This document shows, piece by piece, positions 1 to 5,495 of a stretch of DNA of 5,495 bases. Origin of the DNA: Frankiales bacterium (lineage in GTDB: Bacteria > Actinomycetota > Actinomycetes > Mycobacteriales > SCTD01). The DNA lies in assembly GCA_025965755.1 (NCBI GenBank), contig JAOPWI010000227.1:1-5495 (forward strand), written 5' to 3'. The position numbers and the translations under genes were made by a program. Position 1 is the stretch's first letter. Every line of letters starts with the position of its first letter. The notes beneath the pieces were generated by a model. The model did no database searches, was not told the origin of the DNA, and saw only the letters and a list, made by a program, of their open reading frames with translations.

Positions 1-608
1 AGCGGCGCGCCGGCCGGCACCAGCAGGGCCTGCCGGTCGCGGACCGCCTCGCGGGCGACCTGCCGGGCGACCGCGGGGGTCAGCTGCGGCACCGGGCTGT
101 CGTGTCCGGCGTAGCCGCGCAGGTAGAGGTCGTCGGCCACCTCGTCGACCAGGGCGTCGACGGTCTCGACGACGTCGGCGCCGGGCTCCCGGTTGCCGGC
201 CATGCCGAGGCCGTCGAGCATCCGCTGGCAGAAGCTGTGGGTCGTGGTGATGGTGGCCGCGTCGAAGTCCGACAGCGCCAGCAGCAGCCGGCGCCGCCGG
301 TCGGTGACCACGTCGTCGTCCGCGCTCGCCAGGTGCGCCAGCAGCGGGTCACCGGACGCCCGCGCGGCAGCCGGGTCGGCGAGCCCGTGCGCCGCCTGGG
401 TCAGGCGCAACCGGGTCCGCTCCCGGAGCTCCTGGGTGGCCGCCCGCCCGAAGGTGACCAGCATGACCTGCGAGAGCTGGACGTCGGTCTCGGCGACGTA
501 GCGCACCGTCAGCGAGGCCAGCGTCCACGTCTTTCCGGTGCCGGCGCTGGCCTCGAGCACGACCGTGCCCTCCGGCAGCGGGCCGAACGGGTCGAACGCC
601 GGCCTCAC
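1..608 (-). CDS. recB: RecB, exonuclease V beta subunit (N-terminal part, runs off the left edge)
   Basis: This is the first 202 codons of RecB, the 3'-5' helicase and nuclease subunit of RecBCD, which processes double-strand DNA ends in the cytoplasm. Visible superfamily 1A helicase motifs are the Walker A loop ASAGTGKT at residues 20-27, motif Ia VTFGRAATQELRER at about 51-64, and the RecB-type ATITTTHSFCQRML at about 118-131 (usually TIHGFCQRML in the family). The order and spacing match the start of RecB. The helicase core and C-terminal nuclease lie outside the window; full-length RecB is usually about 1,100 residues. The start is GTG at 608-606, sharing GTGA with the recC stop. An AGGGG Shine-Dalgarno-like stretch at 614-618 lies 5 bases upstream, inside the recC end. 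Starting here gives 19 residues before the P-loop region, as is normal for RecB. Translation is probably coupled to recC. AdnA/AdnB or UvrD-like helicases were considered, but the recC neighbour and the motif wording favour RecB. Confidence 0.93.
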   Translation of the reverse strand, partial: MRPAFDPFGPLPEGTVVLEASAGTGKTWTLASLTVRYVAETDVQLSQVMLVTFGRAATQELRERTRLRLTQAAHGLADPAAARASGDPLLAHLASADDDVVTDRRRRLLLALSDFDAATITTTHSFCQRMLDGLGMAGNREPGADVVETVDALVDEVADDLYLRGYAGHDSPVPQLTPAVARQVAREAVRDRQALLVPAGAP

Positions 609-3600
609 GGCTGCCCCTGCGTCTCGGCGCCGAGCAGCGGCGCCCACAGCCGCTGGGCCAGGACGCCGAAGCGGGTCGGATCCTGCGACCAGCTGCGCTC
701 GTCGTCGGCCGGCGGCTCGCCGAGCAGGACGTCCAGCCGTGGCGACCGGCCGTGCAGCCAGGCCAGGTGGCGGTCGGTGCCGTCGCCGAAGGTGCTGTCC
801 CACTCGGCCCGCGCCGCGTCGAGCGCCTCCGCGACCGTGCCGCCGCTCGCGCGCCGGTCCGCGTAGACCGCGCTCGCCCCGGTGGCCACCGGCAGCGGCG
901 CCCTCAGCCCCCGCTCGCGCAGGTCGACGAGCCGGCGCAGCTGCTCGAGCGGGTCGGGCGGCGCGAGCAGGGTCGACCGCCAGGACGGCCGGCGGTAGCC
1001 GCCCCGGCCGGTGGTCACCGCCCGCCACTCCCCCGCCGGCCCGCCCGCCGCGACAGCGAGCAACCGCACCCACGCGGCCATCCGGTGCTTGGCGGCGAGC
1101 CGGGAGTAGGAGGAGCTGGCCAGCACCTGTCCGTGCACGCCGGTGACCGTGCCGGTGAGGCGCCGGCCGCCACCCAGATCGCAGACGACGTCGACCGTTG
1201 CCGGCTCACCGGCGTGCACCGGCAGGCAGGCCTGTGCGAGCACGTCGACTGCCGCCTCCAGGTCGGTCAGCAGGGCGACGCCGAGCCGGGCCGGCGGCAG
1301 CGTTCCGCGCCGCCACTCGGCCTGCCGGAACTCGACCGCGCCCACCCCCCGCAGCCGGGCGGTGAGCATGCGCTCCCCGACGCCCCAGGCGCTCAGCGGG
1401 TCGAGGTCGGTGTCCAGCGCGTCGGCCGGCTGGTCGTCCTCCTCGGGCACGCGCACGCCCAGCCGCTGGCGCAGGAAGGCCTGCGCGGGGTGGACCGCGA
1501 AGGCCACCAGGTCGGCCAGCTCGACGTGACCCAGCGGCCTCGCCGGCAACGGACCGGACATCCGGCCAGGCTCGGGGACCCGGGCGGCCACCCCGGCCCG
1601 GGCGCCACGGAACGCCGCCGGATCGAAGCTGAACGGGTCGGCCGCCGCGAAGTTGCGCGGGTCGAACGGCTGCAGCGGGTGGCGCCGGACGACGTCGGCC
1701 ACCCCGACGCCCGCGGTGTCCGCGACCACGTCGAGCAGCTCTCCAAGCGGCACGGCCGGCGGGCGAGGGCTGCCGGACACCGGGTCGGCGCCGGTGTAGA
1801 GCACGAGCAGCCGCTCGCCCGCCGACAGCACCGCGTCCAGCAGCAGCTGGCGGTCCTCGCTGCGGCGGTCCCGCTCGCCCACGCACGGGTCGCGGGCCAG
1901 GACGTCGTCGCCGTCCACGCCGGCGCTGCGGGGAAAGACGTCGTCGTCCAGGCCCAGCAGGGCGACCACGCGGTGCGGCACCGAGCGCATCGGGACCATG
2001 GTGCAGACGGTCAGCTCACCGGTGCGGAAGTTGGCCCGGGTCGGCCGGCCGGCCAGCCGGCTGGCCAGCATCGCCCGCACGTCGGCCAGCCGCAGCACGG
2101 CCGAGCCCGCGTGCTCGGTGGCCGCCGACAGCTCGCGGCGGGCCTCCGCCAGCTGCCAGGCGTCGGCCTCGGCGACGTCGGTGAGCAGGTCGAGCGCACG
2201 GCTGAGCGCGGCCGTCCACTCCGGGGCCGTCTGCGGCCCCTGCAGCCGGCCGAGTGCGGCGGCGAGCCGGTCCACCAGCTCCGCCAGCCGGCCGGCCAGG
2301 TCGACGTCGGTGCCGTCGACGTCGTCCAGCGGCAGGGCGGTGTCCAGCCAGGACAGGTCGCTCTCGTCGGCGGCCACGCCGAGCAGCAGCCGGTCCAGGC
2401 CGGTGGTCCAGGTGTTCTGCGGCAGGTCCCCCAGGCCGTGCGCCTCGCGCTGCCGCCGCCCGATGCCCCACCGGACGCCGGCCCGGACGGCCCACACCCG
2501 CACCTGCTCGAGATCGTCGGCGTCCAGGCCGAAGCGACGGCGCACCGGGGCGCTGGCCGCGAGGTCGAGCAGCTGGCTGGCGGTGACGCGGGCGTCCGCG
2601 AGCGTGAGCAGCCCGGCCACCGTGTCCAGCAGCGGGTTGGTCTGGCGCAGCGACCGGTCCGCCAGCCGCACGCGGAGCCGGTGCCCGGGATGCGCGTCGT
2701 GGCCGGCGGCCGGGCCTTGACCGAAGCCGGCGCGGACCAGGGGCGCGTAGGTCTCCACGTCCGGGCACATCACGAGCACGTCGCGCGGCTCGAGCGTCGG
2801 GTCCTGCTCGAACAGGTGCAGCAGCGCCTCGCGCAGCACCTCGACCTGGCGGCCCGGGCCATGGCAGGCGTGCACCTGGACCGTGGCATCGAGCGGAACC
2901 CGGCCGGCCGGCACGAGGTCGTCGCGCACAGCCGCCTGCAGCGCGCCGAGCAGGCTGGGTGGCCTGGCCCCGTCGGTGTGGTGCGTGTCGGTGGCGGCCA
3001 CCGGCTGCAGGCGACCCTGCAGCTCGCGGGTGTCCCGTGCCAGGCTGGCGAGCAGCGGGTGCCGGGCCGCGAGCGAGGTCGTGTCGGCGCTGCGCCGGCC
3101 GGCCGGCGCGCAGCCGGTCAGCCGGTCCCACAGGGCCGGGCTCGGGTGGGGCAGCCACAGGTGCACAACCCGGCCGGACGCGAGCGCGCCGAGGACAGTG
3201 ACCTGCTCGGTGGTCAGCCGGGTCGGCCCGAACAGCGACAGCCGCTCGGGCAGGTCGACCACGCCCGGGTCGGCGCGCAGCCGCTCGCAGGCGCCGGCGA
3301 GCCGCTCCGCCGGGCTCGGCTCCCCGATCTGCTCCCGCAGCCGCCGCCACAGGACGGCCTGCCAGCTCAGGTCGTCGGGCAGCGCGGCGCCGGTGCCGTC
3401 GGTGTCCCGGCCGGCCGCCCAGTCGACGAGCATCGCGGGCCGCTCAGCGGCGTAGGCGGTGAACAGCCGGGTGAGCAGGTCAGCGGTGGCCCAGCGGCGG
3501 CTCCGGCGGGTGTCGTCGGCGTCGCGGCCCAGGTGGCTGGAGAGCACGCCGCACCACGACTCCCCCAGGCAGCCGTCGAGCACGCCGAGCAGGGTCCAGA

Positions 3601-3889
3601 GCAGCCGGGCGGGCGCCCAGGGGTCCTCGTCGGGGTCGGCGCCGCGGGACGCGGTGAGGACCTCCGCGACCAGGCGGGCCGGGCTGGGAAAGCGGACGTT
3701 GGCGCTGACGCCGTCCGCAGCGCTGGCGCCCAGCACGGCCGACAGGCGCTGGTGGAGCCAGCGCTCGACGCCCTTGGCCGGAACGGCCACCACCTCGGCG
3801 GTGAACGGGTCGGCCAGCGGCCGGCGCAGCACCTCGCCCAGGGCCTGGACGAGGCGGTCGGCCCGCTCGGCCCGGTGAAGGTGCAGCAC
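605..3889 (-). CDS. recC: RecC, exonuclease V gamma subunit
   Basis: This is a complete 1,094-residue RecC (E. coli RecC is about 1,120), the subunit that splits the duplex, scans for Chi and scaffolds RecB and RecD. Recognisable RecC blocks run in order: VPAKGVERWL at 36-45 (the degenerate P-loop region, no GKT), VHACHGPGRQVEVL at 339-352, LEPRDVLVMCPDVETYAPLV at 366-385, DRSLRQTNPLLDTVAGLL at 411-428, TVCTMVPMRSVPHRVVALLG at 627-646, DRRSEDRQLLLDAVLSAGE at 674-692, HPLQPFDPRNF at 737-747, and HPAQAFLRQRLGV at 800-812, which leads into the C-terminal nuclease-like domain. That domain shows no obvious D...DYK nuclease residues, as in known RecC proteins, so the role is structural. The start is GTG at 3889-3887. 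An in-frame TAG at 3901-3899 excludes any longer form, and AGGAAGG lies just upstream. It sits 46 bases downstream of a DsbA-like gene and its stop interlocks with the recB start. Confidence 0.96.
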   Translation of the reverse strand: MLHLHRAERADRLVQALGEVLRRPLADPFTAEVVAVPAKGVERWLHQRLSAVLGASAADGVSANVRFPSPARLVAEVLTASRGADPDEDPWAPARLLWTLLGVLDGCLGESWCGVLSSHLGRDADDTRRSRRWATADLLTRLFTAYAAERPAMLVDWAAGRDTDGTGAALPDDLSWQAVLWRRLREQIGEPSPAERLAGACERLRADPGVVDLPERLSLFGPTRLTTEQVTVLGALASGRVVHLWLPHPSPALWDRLTGCAPAGRRSADTTSLAARHPLLASLARDTRELQGRLQPVAATDTHHTDGARPPSLLGALQAAVRDDLVPAGRVPLDATVQVHACHGPGRQVEVLREALLHLFEQDPTLEPRDVLVMCPDVETYAPLVRAGFGQGPAAGHDAHPGHRLRVRLADRSLRQTNPLLDTVAGLLTLADARVTASQLLDLAASAPVRRRFGLDADDLEQVRVWAVRAGVRWGIGRRQREAHGLGDLPQNTWTTGLDRLLLGVAADESDLSWLDTALPLDDVDGTDVDLAGRLAELVDRLAAALGRLQGPQTAPEWTAALSRALDLLTDVAEADAWQLAEARRELSAATEHAGSAVLRLADVRAMLASRLAGRPTRANFRTGELTVCTMVPMRSVPHRVVALLGLDDDVFPRSAGVDGDDVLARDPCVGERDRRSEDRQLLLDAVLSAGERLLVLYTGADPVSGSPRPPAVPLGELLDVVADTAGVGVADVVRRHPLQPFDPRNFAAADPFSFDPAAFRGARAGVAARVPEPGRMSGPLPARPLGHVELADLVAFAVHPAQAFLRQRLGVRVPEEDDQPADALDTDLDPLSAWGVGERMLTARLRGVGAVEFRQAEWRRGTLPPARLGVALLTDLEAAVDVLAQACLPVHAGEPATVDVVCDLGGGRRLTGTVTGVHGQVLASSSYSRLAAKHRMAAWVRLLAVAAGGPAGEWRAVTTGRGGYRRPSWRSTLLAPPDPLEQLRRLVDLRERGLRAPLPVATGASAVYADRRASGGTVAEALDAARAEWDSTFGDGTDRHLAWLHGRSPRLDVLLGEPPADDERSWSQDPTRFGVLAQRLWAPLLGAETQGQP
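614..618 (-). promoter_or_regulatory. Shine-Dalgarno-like site of recB inside the recC 3' end
   Basis: The minus strand reads AGGGG, then 5 bases, then the GTG of recB at 608. It lies within the last codons of recC. With the GTGA stop/start overlap, this arrangement suggests that ribosomes finishing recC restart on recB. The match to the anti-Shine-Dalgarno sequence is moderate in a very G-rich background. Confidence 0.45.
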
Positions 3890-3893
3890 CCGA

Positions 3894-3900
3894 CCTTCCT
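3894..3900 (-). promoter_or_regulatory. Shine-Dalgarno site of recC
   Basis: Read on the minus strand, AGGAAGG lies 4 bases before the GTG at 3889 (7 bases if counted from its AGGA part). It overlaps an in-frame TAG at 3901-3899, so the GTG is the first usable start codon. Together these fix the recC start. Confidence 0.65.
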
Positions 3901-3935
3901 ACCGCCCGGGTCCGACAGTCCGCTGCCGCCGCCAG

Positions 3936-4649
3936 CTACCTCTTGGGTCGGCGGCTGCCCCCGTGCCAGTCCTCGGTCGTCCCGGCCGCATCGGCCGGCA
4001 CGCCAAAGGACGGCAGCTGCGGCCGCTCGCGCAGGCTCCGCTTGAGCTCGGCGAAGCCCGGAAACGCCGCCAGCCCGATGACGTGGTCCCACAGCTCGAC
4101 GGCCTGCTGCTCGTCCGGCAGCCGGCTGATCACCGGCCCGAAGAAGGCCACCCCGTGAGGCGGCTGGAAGTGCAGGATCGGCGTGCCGACGTCCTTGCCG
4201 GTCAGCGCCAGCGCCTCGTCCTTCTCGGCCGTGAGCTCCTCGTCCCACGCGGTGTCCTCGAGCGCGTCCGCGAGCTCCGGGGCCAGCCCCGCCTGGCTCA
4301 GGAGCCCGCCGACCAGCTCGGGGGTCAGCGTCGCGGGGGCCAGCCCGCCGGCGGTCTGGAAGAGGTGCGTGCCGTACGCCTCGTACAGCGGCCCGACCGC
4401 CTCGCGACCGTGCTCGGAGCGGACCCGGGCGGCGACGCGGAGCAGCTTCAGCCCGGCGGTGTGCCCGGCCTCGTACTCCGGCGGGAAGTGCGCGTCGTAG
4501 TCGACGTGGGCGTTGAGCAGGCGCAGCGAGATGAACCGCCACTCCACGTCGTAGTCCCGCTGCCGCGCGACCGACCGCACCCACTTGCTGGTCATCCAGG
4601 CGAACGGGCAGACCGGGTCGAACCAGAAGCGCAGGTCGGGGGTCGTCAT
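3936..4649 (-). CDS. DsbA-family thioredoxin-fold oxidoreductase, Rv2466c-like (putative mycothiol-dependent)
   Basis: This 237-residue protein has no signal peptide, so it should be cytoplasmic. The N-terminus FWFDPVCPFAW (residues 8-18) is the active-site region of the DsbA/FrnE-like group that includes the mycobacterial mycothiol-dependent nitroreductase Rv2466c. The VGTP at 154-157 supplies the expected cis-proline, and VAFFGPVISR at 167-176 followed by a LWD helix (187-189) matches the family's C-terminal part. The helical insertion of DsbA folds fills about residues 60-150. Rv2466c uses a CPWC pair; here the second cysteine is alanine (C14-P-F-A17), and C14 is the only cysteine in the protein. 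By family knowledge it would reduce or exchange disulfides, or reduce electrophiles, using mycothiol; the substrate is unknown. The ATG start at 4649 has G-rich sequence upstream (AGGGGA, then GGGGA close to the ATG) but no clean Shine-Dalgarno. The C-terminal extension is low in conservation signals and ends basic (SRRPKR). It is probably the first gene of the unit leading into recC. Confidence 0.85.
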   Translation of the reverse strand: MTTPDLRFWFDPVCPFAWMTSKWVRSVARQRDYDVEWRFISLRLLNAHVDYDAHFPPEYEAGHTAGLKLLRVAARVRSEHGREAVGPLYEAYGTHLFQTAGGLAPATLTPELVGGLLSQAGLAPELADALEDTAWDEELTAEKDEALALTGKDVGTPILHFQPPHGVAFFGPVISRLPDEQQAVELWDHVIGLAAFPGFAELKRSLRERPQLPSFGVPADAAGTTEDWHGGSRRPKR

Positions 4650-4733
4650 GTCCCCAGCGTCCCCTACGCGTCAGCGTCGCGGGTGCGCGCCCGGTGAGCG
4701 GGCCGATCAGCAGCGCACCGGGGGGCCGCCGGC

Positions 4734-4762
4734 TTGACAGCCGACCGCCCCGGCGCTTGCGT
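4734..4762 (+). promoter_or_regulatory. Possible sigma-70-type promoter of the methyltransferase gene
   Basis: TTGACA at 4734-4739 is a perfect -35 consensus. After a 17-base spacer comes TTGCGT at 4757-4762, a poor -10 that keeps only the first and last T of TATAAT. Transcription would begin about 10-12 bases before the ATG at 4781, giving a very short leader. The -35 is notable in such GC-rich DNA, but the weak -10 keeps this tentative. Confidence 0.3.
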
Positions 4763-4769
4763 GGCACCC

Positions 4770-4774
4770 GGGGG
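4770..4774 (+). promoter_or_regulatory. G-rich ribosome-binding candidate of the methyltransferase
   Basis: GGGGG lies 6 bases before the ATG at 4781. It is only a partial anti-Shine-Dalgarno match, but the spacing is right, and no comparable site precedes the alternative GTG at 4694. It supports the internal ATG as the start. Confidence 0.35.
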
Positions 4775-4780
4775 TTCACC

Positions 4781-5398
4781 ATGGGGCTGTACCGCGAACG
4801 GGTCGTGCCGCGCATCGTCAACGCGGTGTGCGGCCTGCAGGCCAACGACCGCTTCCGCGAGCGGGTCTGCGCCGGCCTGGCCGGCGAGGTGGTCGAGATC
4901 GGCTTCGGCTCGGGGCTGAACATCCCCTTCTACCCGCCGGGGGTGGACCGGGTGGACGCGGTCGAGCCGGCCGACCTGGGGTGGAAGCTGGCGGCCAGGC
5001 GGCTGGCCGACACGACCGTGCCGGTGCAGCGCTCCGGCCTGGACGGCGAGCGGCTGCCGTTCGCCGACGACAGCCACGACGCCGCGCTGTCCACCTGGAC
5101 GCTGTGCACGATCCCCGACGCCGGGGCCGCGCTGGCCGAGCTGCGCCGCGTGCTCAGGCCGGGCGCGTCGCTGCACTTCGTCGAGCACGGGCTCGCTCCC
5201 GACCCACCGGTCCAGACGTGGCAGCGCCGCCTGGAGCCGGTGCAGAAGCGCCTCGCCGGCGGCTGCCACCTCACCCGGCCCGTGGTCGCCCTGCTCACCG
5301 CCGCCGGCTTCCAGATCGCCGAGCTGAAGGAGTTCTACGACAAGGGCGCGCCGAAGAGCCTCGGCGCGCTGAGCCTCGGCCGGGCCGTCAGCCCGTAG
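4781..5398 (+). CDS. Class I SAM-dependent methyltransferase (UbiE/METTL7-like)
   Basis: This 205-residue predicted soluble protein transfers a methyl group from S-adenosylmethionine to an unidentified acceptor. Motif I is VVEIGFGSGLNIPFYP at residues 37-52, and the post-I acidic strand is VDAVEPADLGWKL at 58-70, whose E62 should bind the SAM ribose. LPFADDSHDAALSTWTLCTIPD at 92-113 is the motif II region, and LRRVLRPGASLHFVEHG at 121-137 is motif III. The late GGCHLTRPVVALLTAAGF at 160-177 resembles the METTL7-like branch of methyltransferase type 11 proteins. Human METTL7 proteins are thiol methyltransferases, but extending that substrate here is only a guess. I chose ATG 4781 because it is preceded by a G-rich site and a -35-like element, and because MGLYRERVVPRIV is a natural family N-terminus. 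The in-frame GTG at 4694 would add 29 Arg/Pro-rich residues. The gene is transcribed away from the dsbA-like/recCB unit, and its TAG overlaps the stop of the converging gene. Confidence 0.88.
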   Translation: MGLYRERVVPRIVNAVCGLQANDRFRERVCAGLAGEVVEIGFGSGLNIPFYPPGVDRVDAVEPADLGWKLAARRLADTTVPVQRSGLDGERLPFADDSHDAALSTWTLCTIPDAGAALAELRRVLRPGASLHFVEHGLAPDPPVQTWQRRLEPVQKRLAGGCHLTRPVVALLTAAGFQIAELKEFYDKGAPKSLGALSLGRAVSP

Positions 5399-5495
5399 TC
5401 GGCTCCTGCGACGGCGTACGGGTCGCCGCCCGCAGCGCTGCCGCCGCCGCGACCGCGGCGACGGCCACCGTGGGCACCGCCCCGTCGGCACCGGT
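5388..5495 (-). CDS. C-terminal tail of an unidentified, probably membrane, protein (partial)
   Basis: The minus strand has a stop-free frame from the right edge to a TGA at 5390-5388, giving 35 residues. They contain the Ala/Val-rich run VPTVAVAAVAAAAAL (about residues 7-21 of the visible part), then basic residues (R22, R26) and a polar Thr/Pro/Ser-rich tail. This fits a last transmembrane helix with a short cytoplasmic C-terminus, as in MFS-type transporters, but 35 residues cannot identify a family. The codons are G/C-ending. It overlaps the methyltransferase end by 11 bases in a convergent arrangement, with no terminator between them. A chance open frame in GC-rich DNA remains possible. 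The plus strand of this stretch shows no competing gene. Confidence 0.5.
   Translation of the reverse strand, partial: TGADGAVPTVAVAAVAAAAALRAATRTPSQEPTTG

Larger units (their letters stand above)
4650..4780. other. Divergent intergenic region between the dsbA-like and methyltransferase genes
   Basis: This 131-base non-coding stretch must hold the promoters for two divergent units. On the plus strand a perfect TTGACA is seen at 4734-4739. On the minus strand I see no convincing -35/-10 pair before the dsbA-like gene. A 7-base inverted repeat (GGTGCGC at 4682-4688, GCGCACC at 4713-4719) lies near the middle. There is no terminator-like hairpin with a T run. A GTG at 4694 would extend the methyltransferase in frame into this region, but the added peptide is Arg/Pro-rich and looks non-coding. 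Confidence 0.6.

Noticed and set aside
3748..3755. E. coli Chi octamer GCTGGTGG on the plus strand within recC, with a second copy on the minus strand at 2272-2279
   Set aside because: One or so copies are expected by chance in a GC-rich window this size. The E. coli Chi sequence is not established as the signal in actinomycetes, and the two copies point opposite ways.
3890..3935. Possible terminator between the dsbA-like gene and recC
   Set aside because: The 46 bases show no stable stem followed by a T run, so read-through into recC is more likely.
752..4045. Plus-strand open frame of almost 1,100 codons lying opposite recC
   Set aside because: It mirrors recC in the antisense direction. 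The translation is dominated by Gly, Arg, Ala, Pro, Gln and His with no recognisable motif, as expected opposite a gene with strong G/C third positions. The recC reading matches its family along its whole length.
4694..4780. N-terminal extension of the methyltransferase from GTG 4694
   Set aside because: The added 29 residues are Arg/Pro-rich without family resemblance, there is no Shine-Dalgarno before the GTG, and a -35-like element lies inside the extension.
3367..4923. Minus-strand open frame of about 518 codons spanning the dsbA-like gene and the recC start
   Set aside because: It is Arg/Pro/Ala-rich with no domain signal and runs out of frame through two well-supported genes.
4664..5491. 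Minus-strand open frame opposite the methyltransferase
   Set aside because: Its translation is low-complexity Arg/Gly/Gln/His-rich sequence, while the plus strand carries clear SAM-binding motifs in order.

Overview
The base composition is very GC-rich (roughly three quarters G+C by eye), with a strong third-position G/C preference and GTG starts. Together with a RecC and a DsbA-like protein of the kind found in mycothiol-producing bacteria, this points to a high-GC actinomycete. I cannot name the genus from the sequence. The window is ordinary chromosomal coding sequence. I see no tRNA, rRNA, CRISPR array, insertion sequence or phage gene.

Layout, left to right. The first 608 bases, minus strand, hold the N-terminal 202 codons of recB (helicase-nuclease subunit), which runs off the left edge. 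Next is a complete recC on the minus strand (605-3889), whose TGA stop is interlocked with the recB GTG start. Forty-six bases upstream of recC, on the same strand, is a DsbA-family thioredoxin-fold gene (3936-4649) resembling the mycothiol-dependent nitroreductase Rv2466c family. It has only one cysteine. These three genes probably form a transcription unit read right to left (dsbA-like, recC, recB, and perhaps recD beyond the edge). A divergent intergenic region of about 130 bases (4650-4780) separates this unit from a plus-strand class I SAM-dependent methyltransferase (4781-5398). The last ~100 bases hold the C-terminal tail of another minus-strand gene, probably a membrane protein, whose stop overlaps the methyltransferase end.

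Functionally, RecB and RecC are the core of the RecBCD complex that unwinds and resects double-strand breaks. RecC here keeps the RecC architecture and lacks helicase and nuclease catalytic residues, as expected for that subunit. The DsbA-like protein is a predicted cytoplasmic thiol oxidoreductase. Its link to RecBCD is positional only. The methyltransferase belongs to a broad UbiE/METTL7-like group with an unknown substrate.

I found no convincing new multi-gene system. The points most worth a second look are the single-cysteine active site of the DsbA-like protein, its position upstream of recCB, and the small divergent promoter region.
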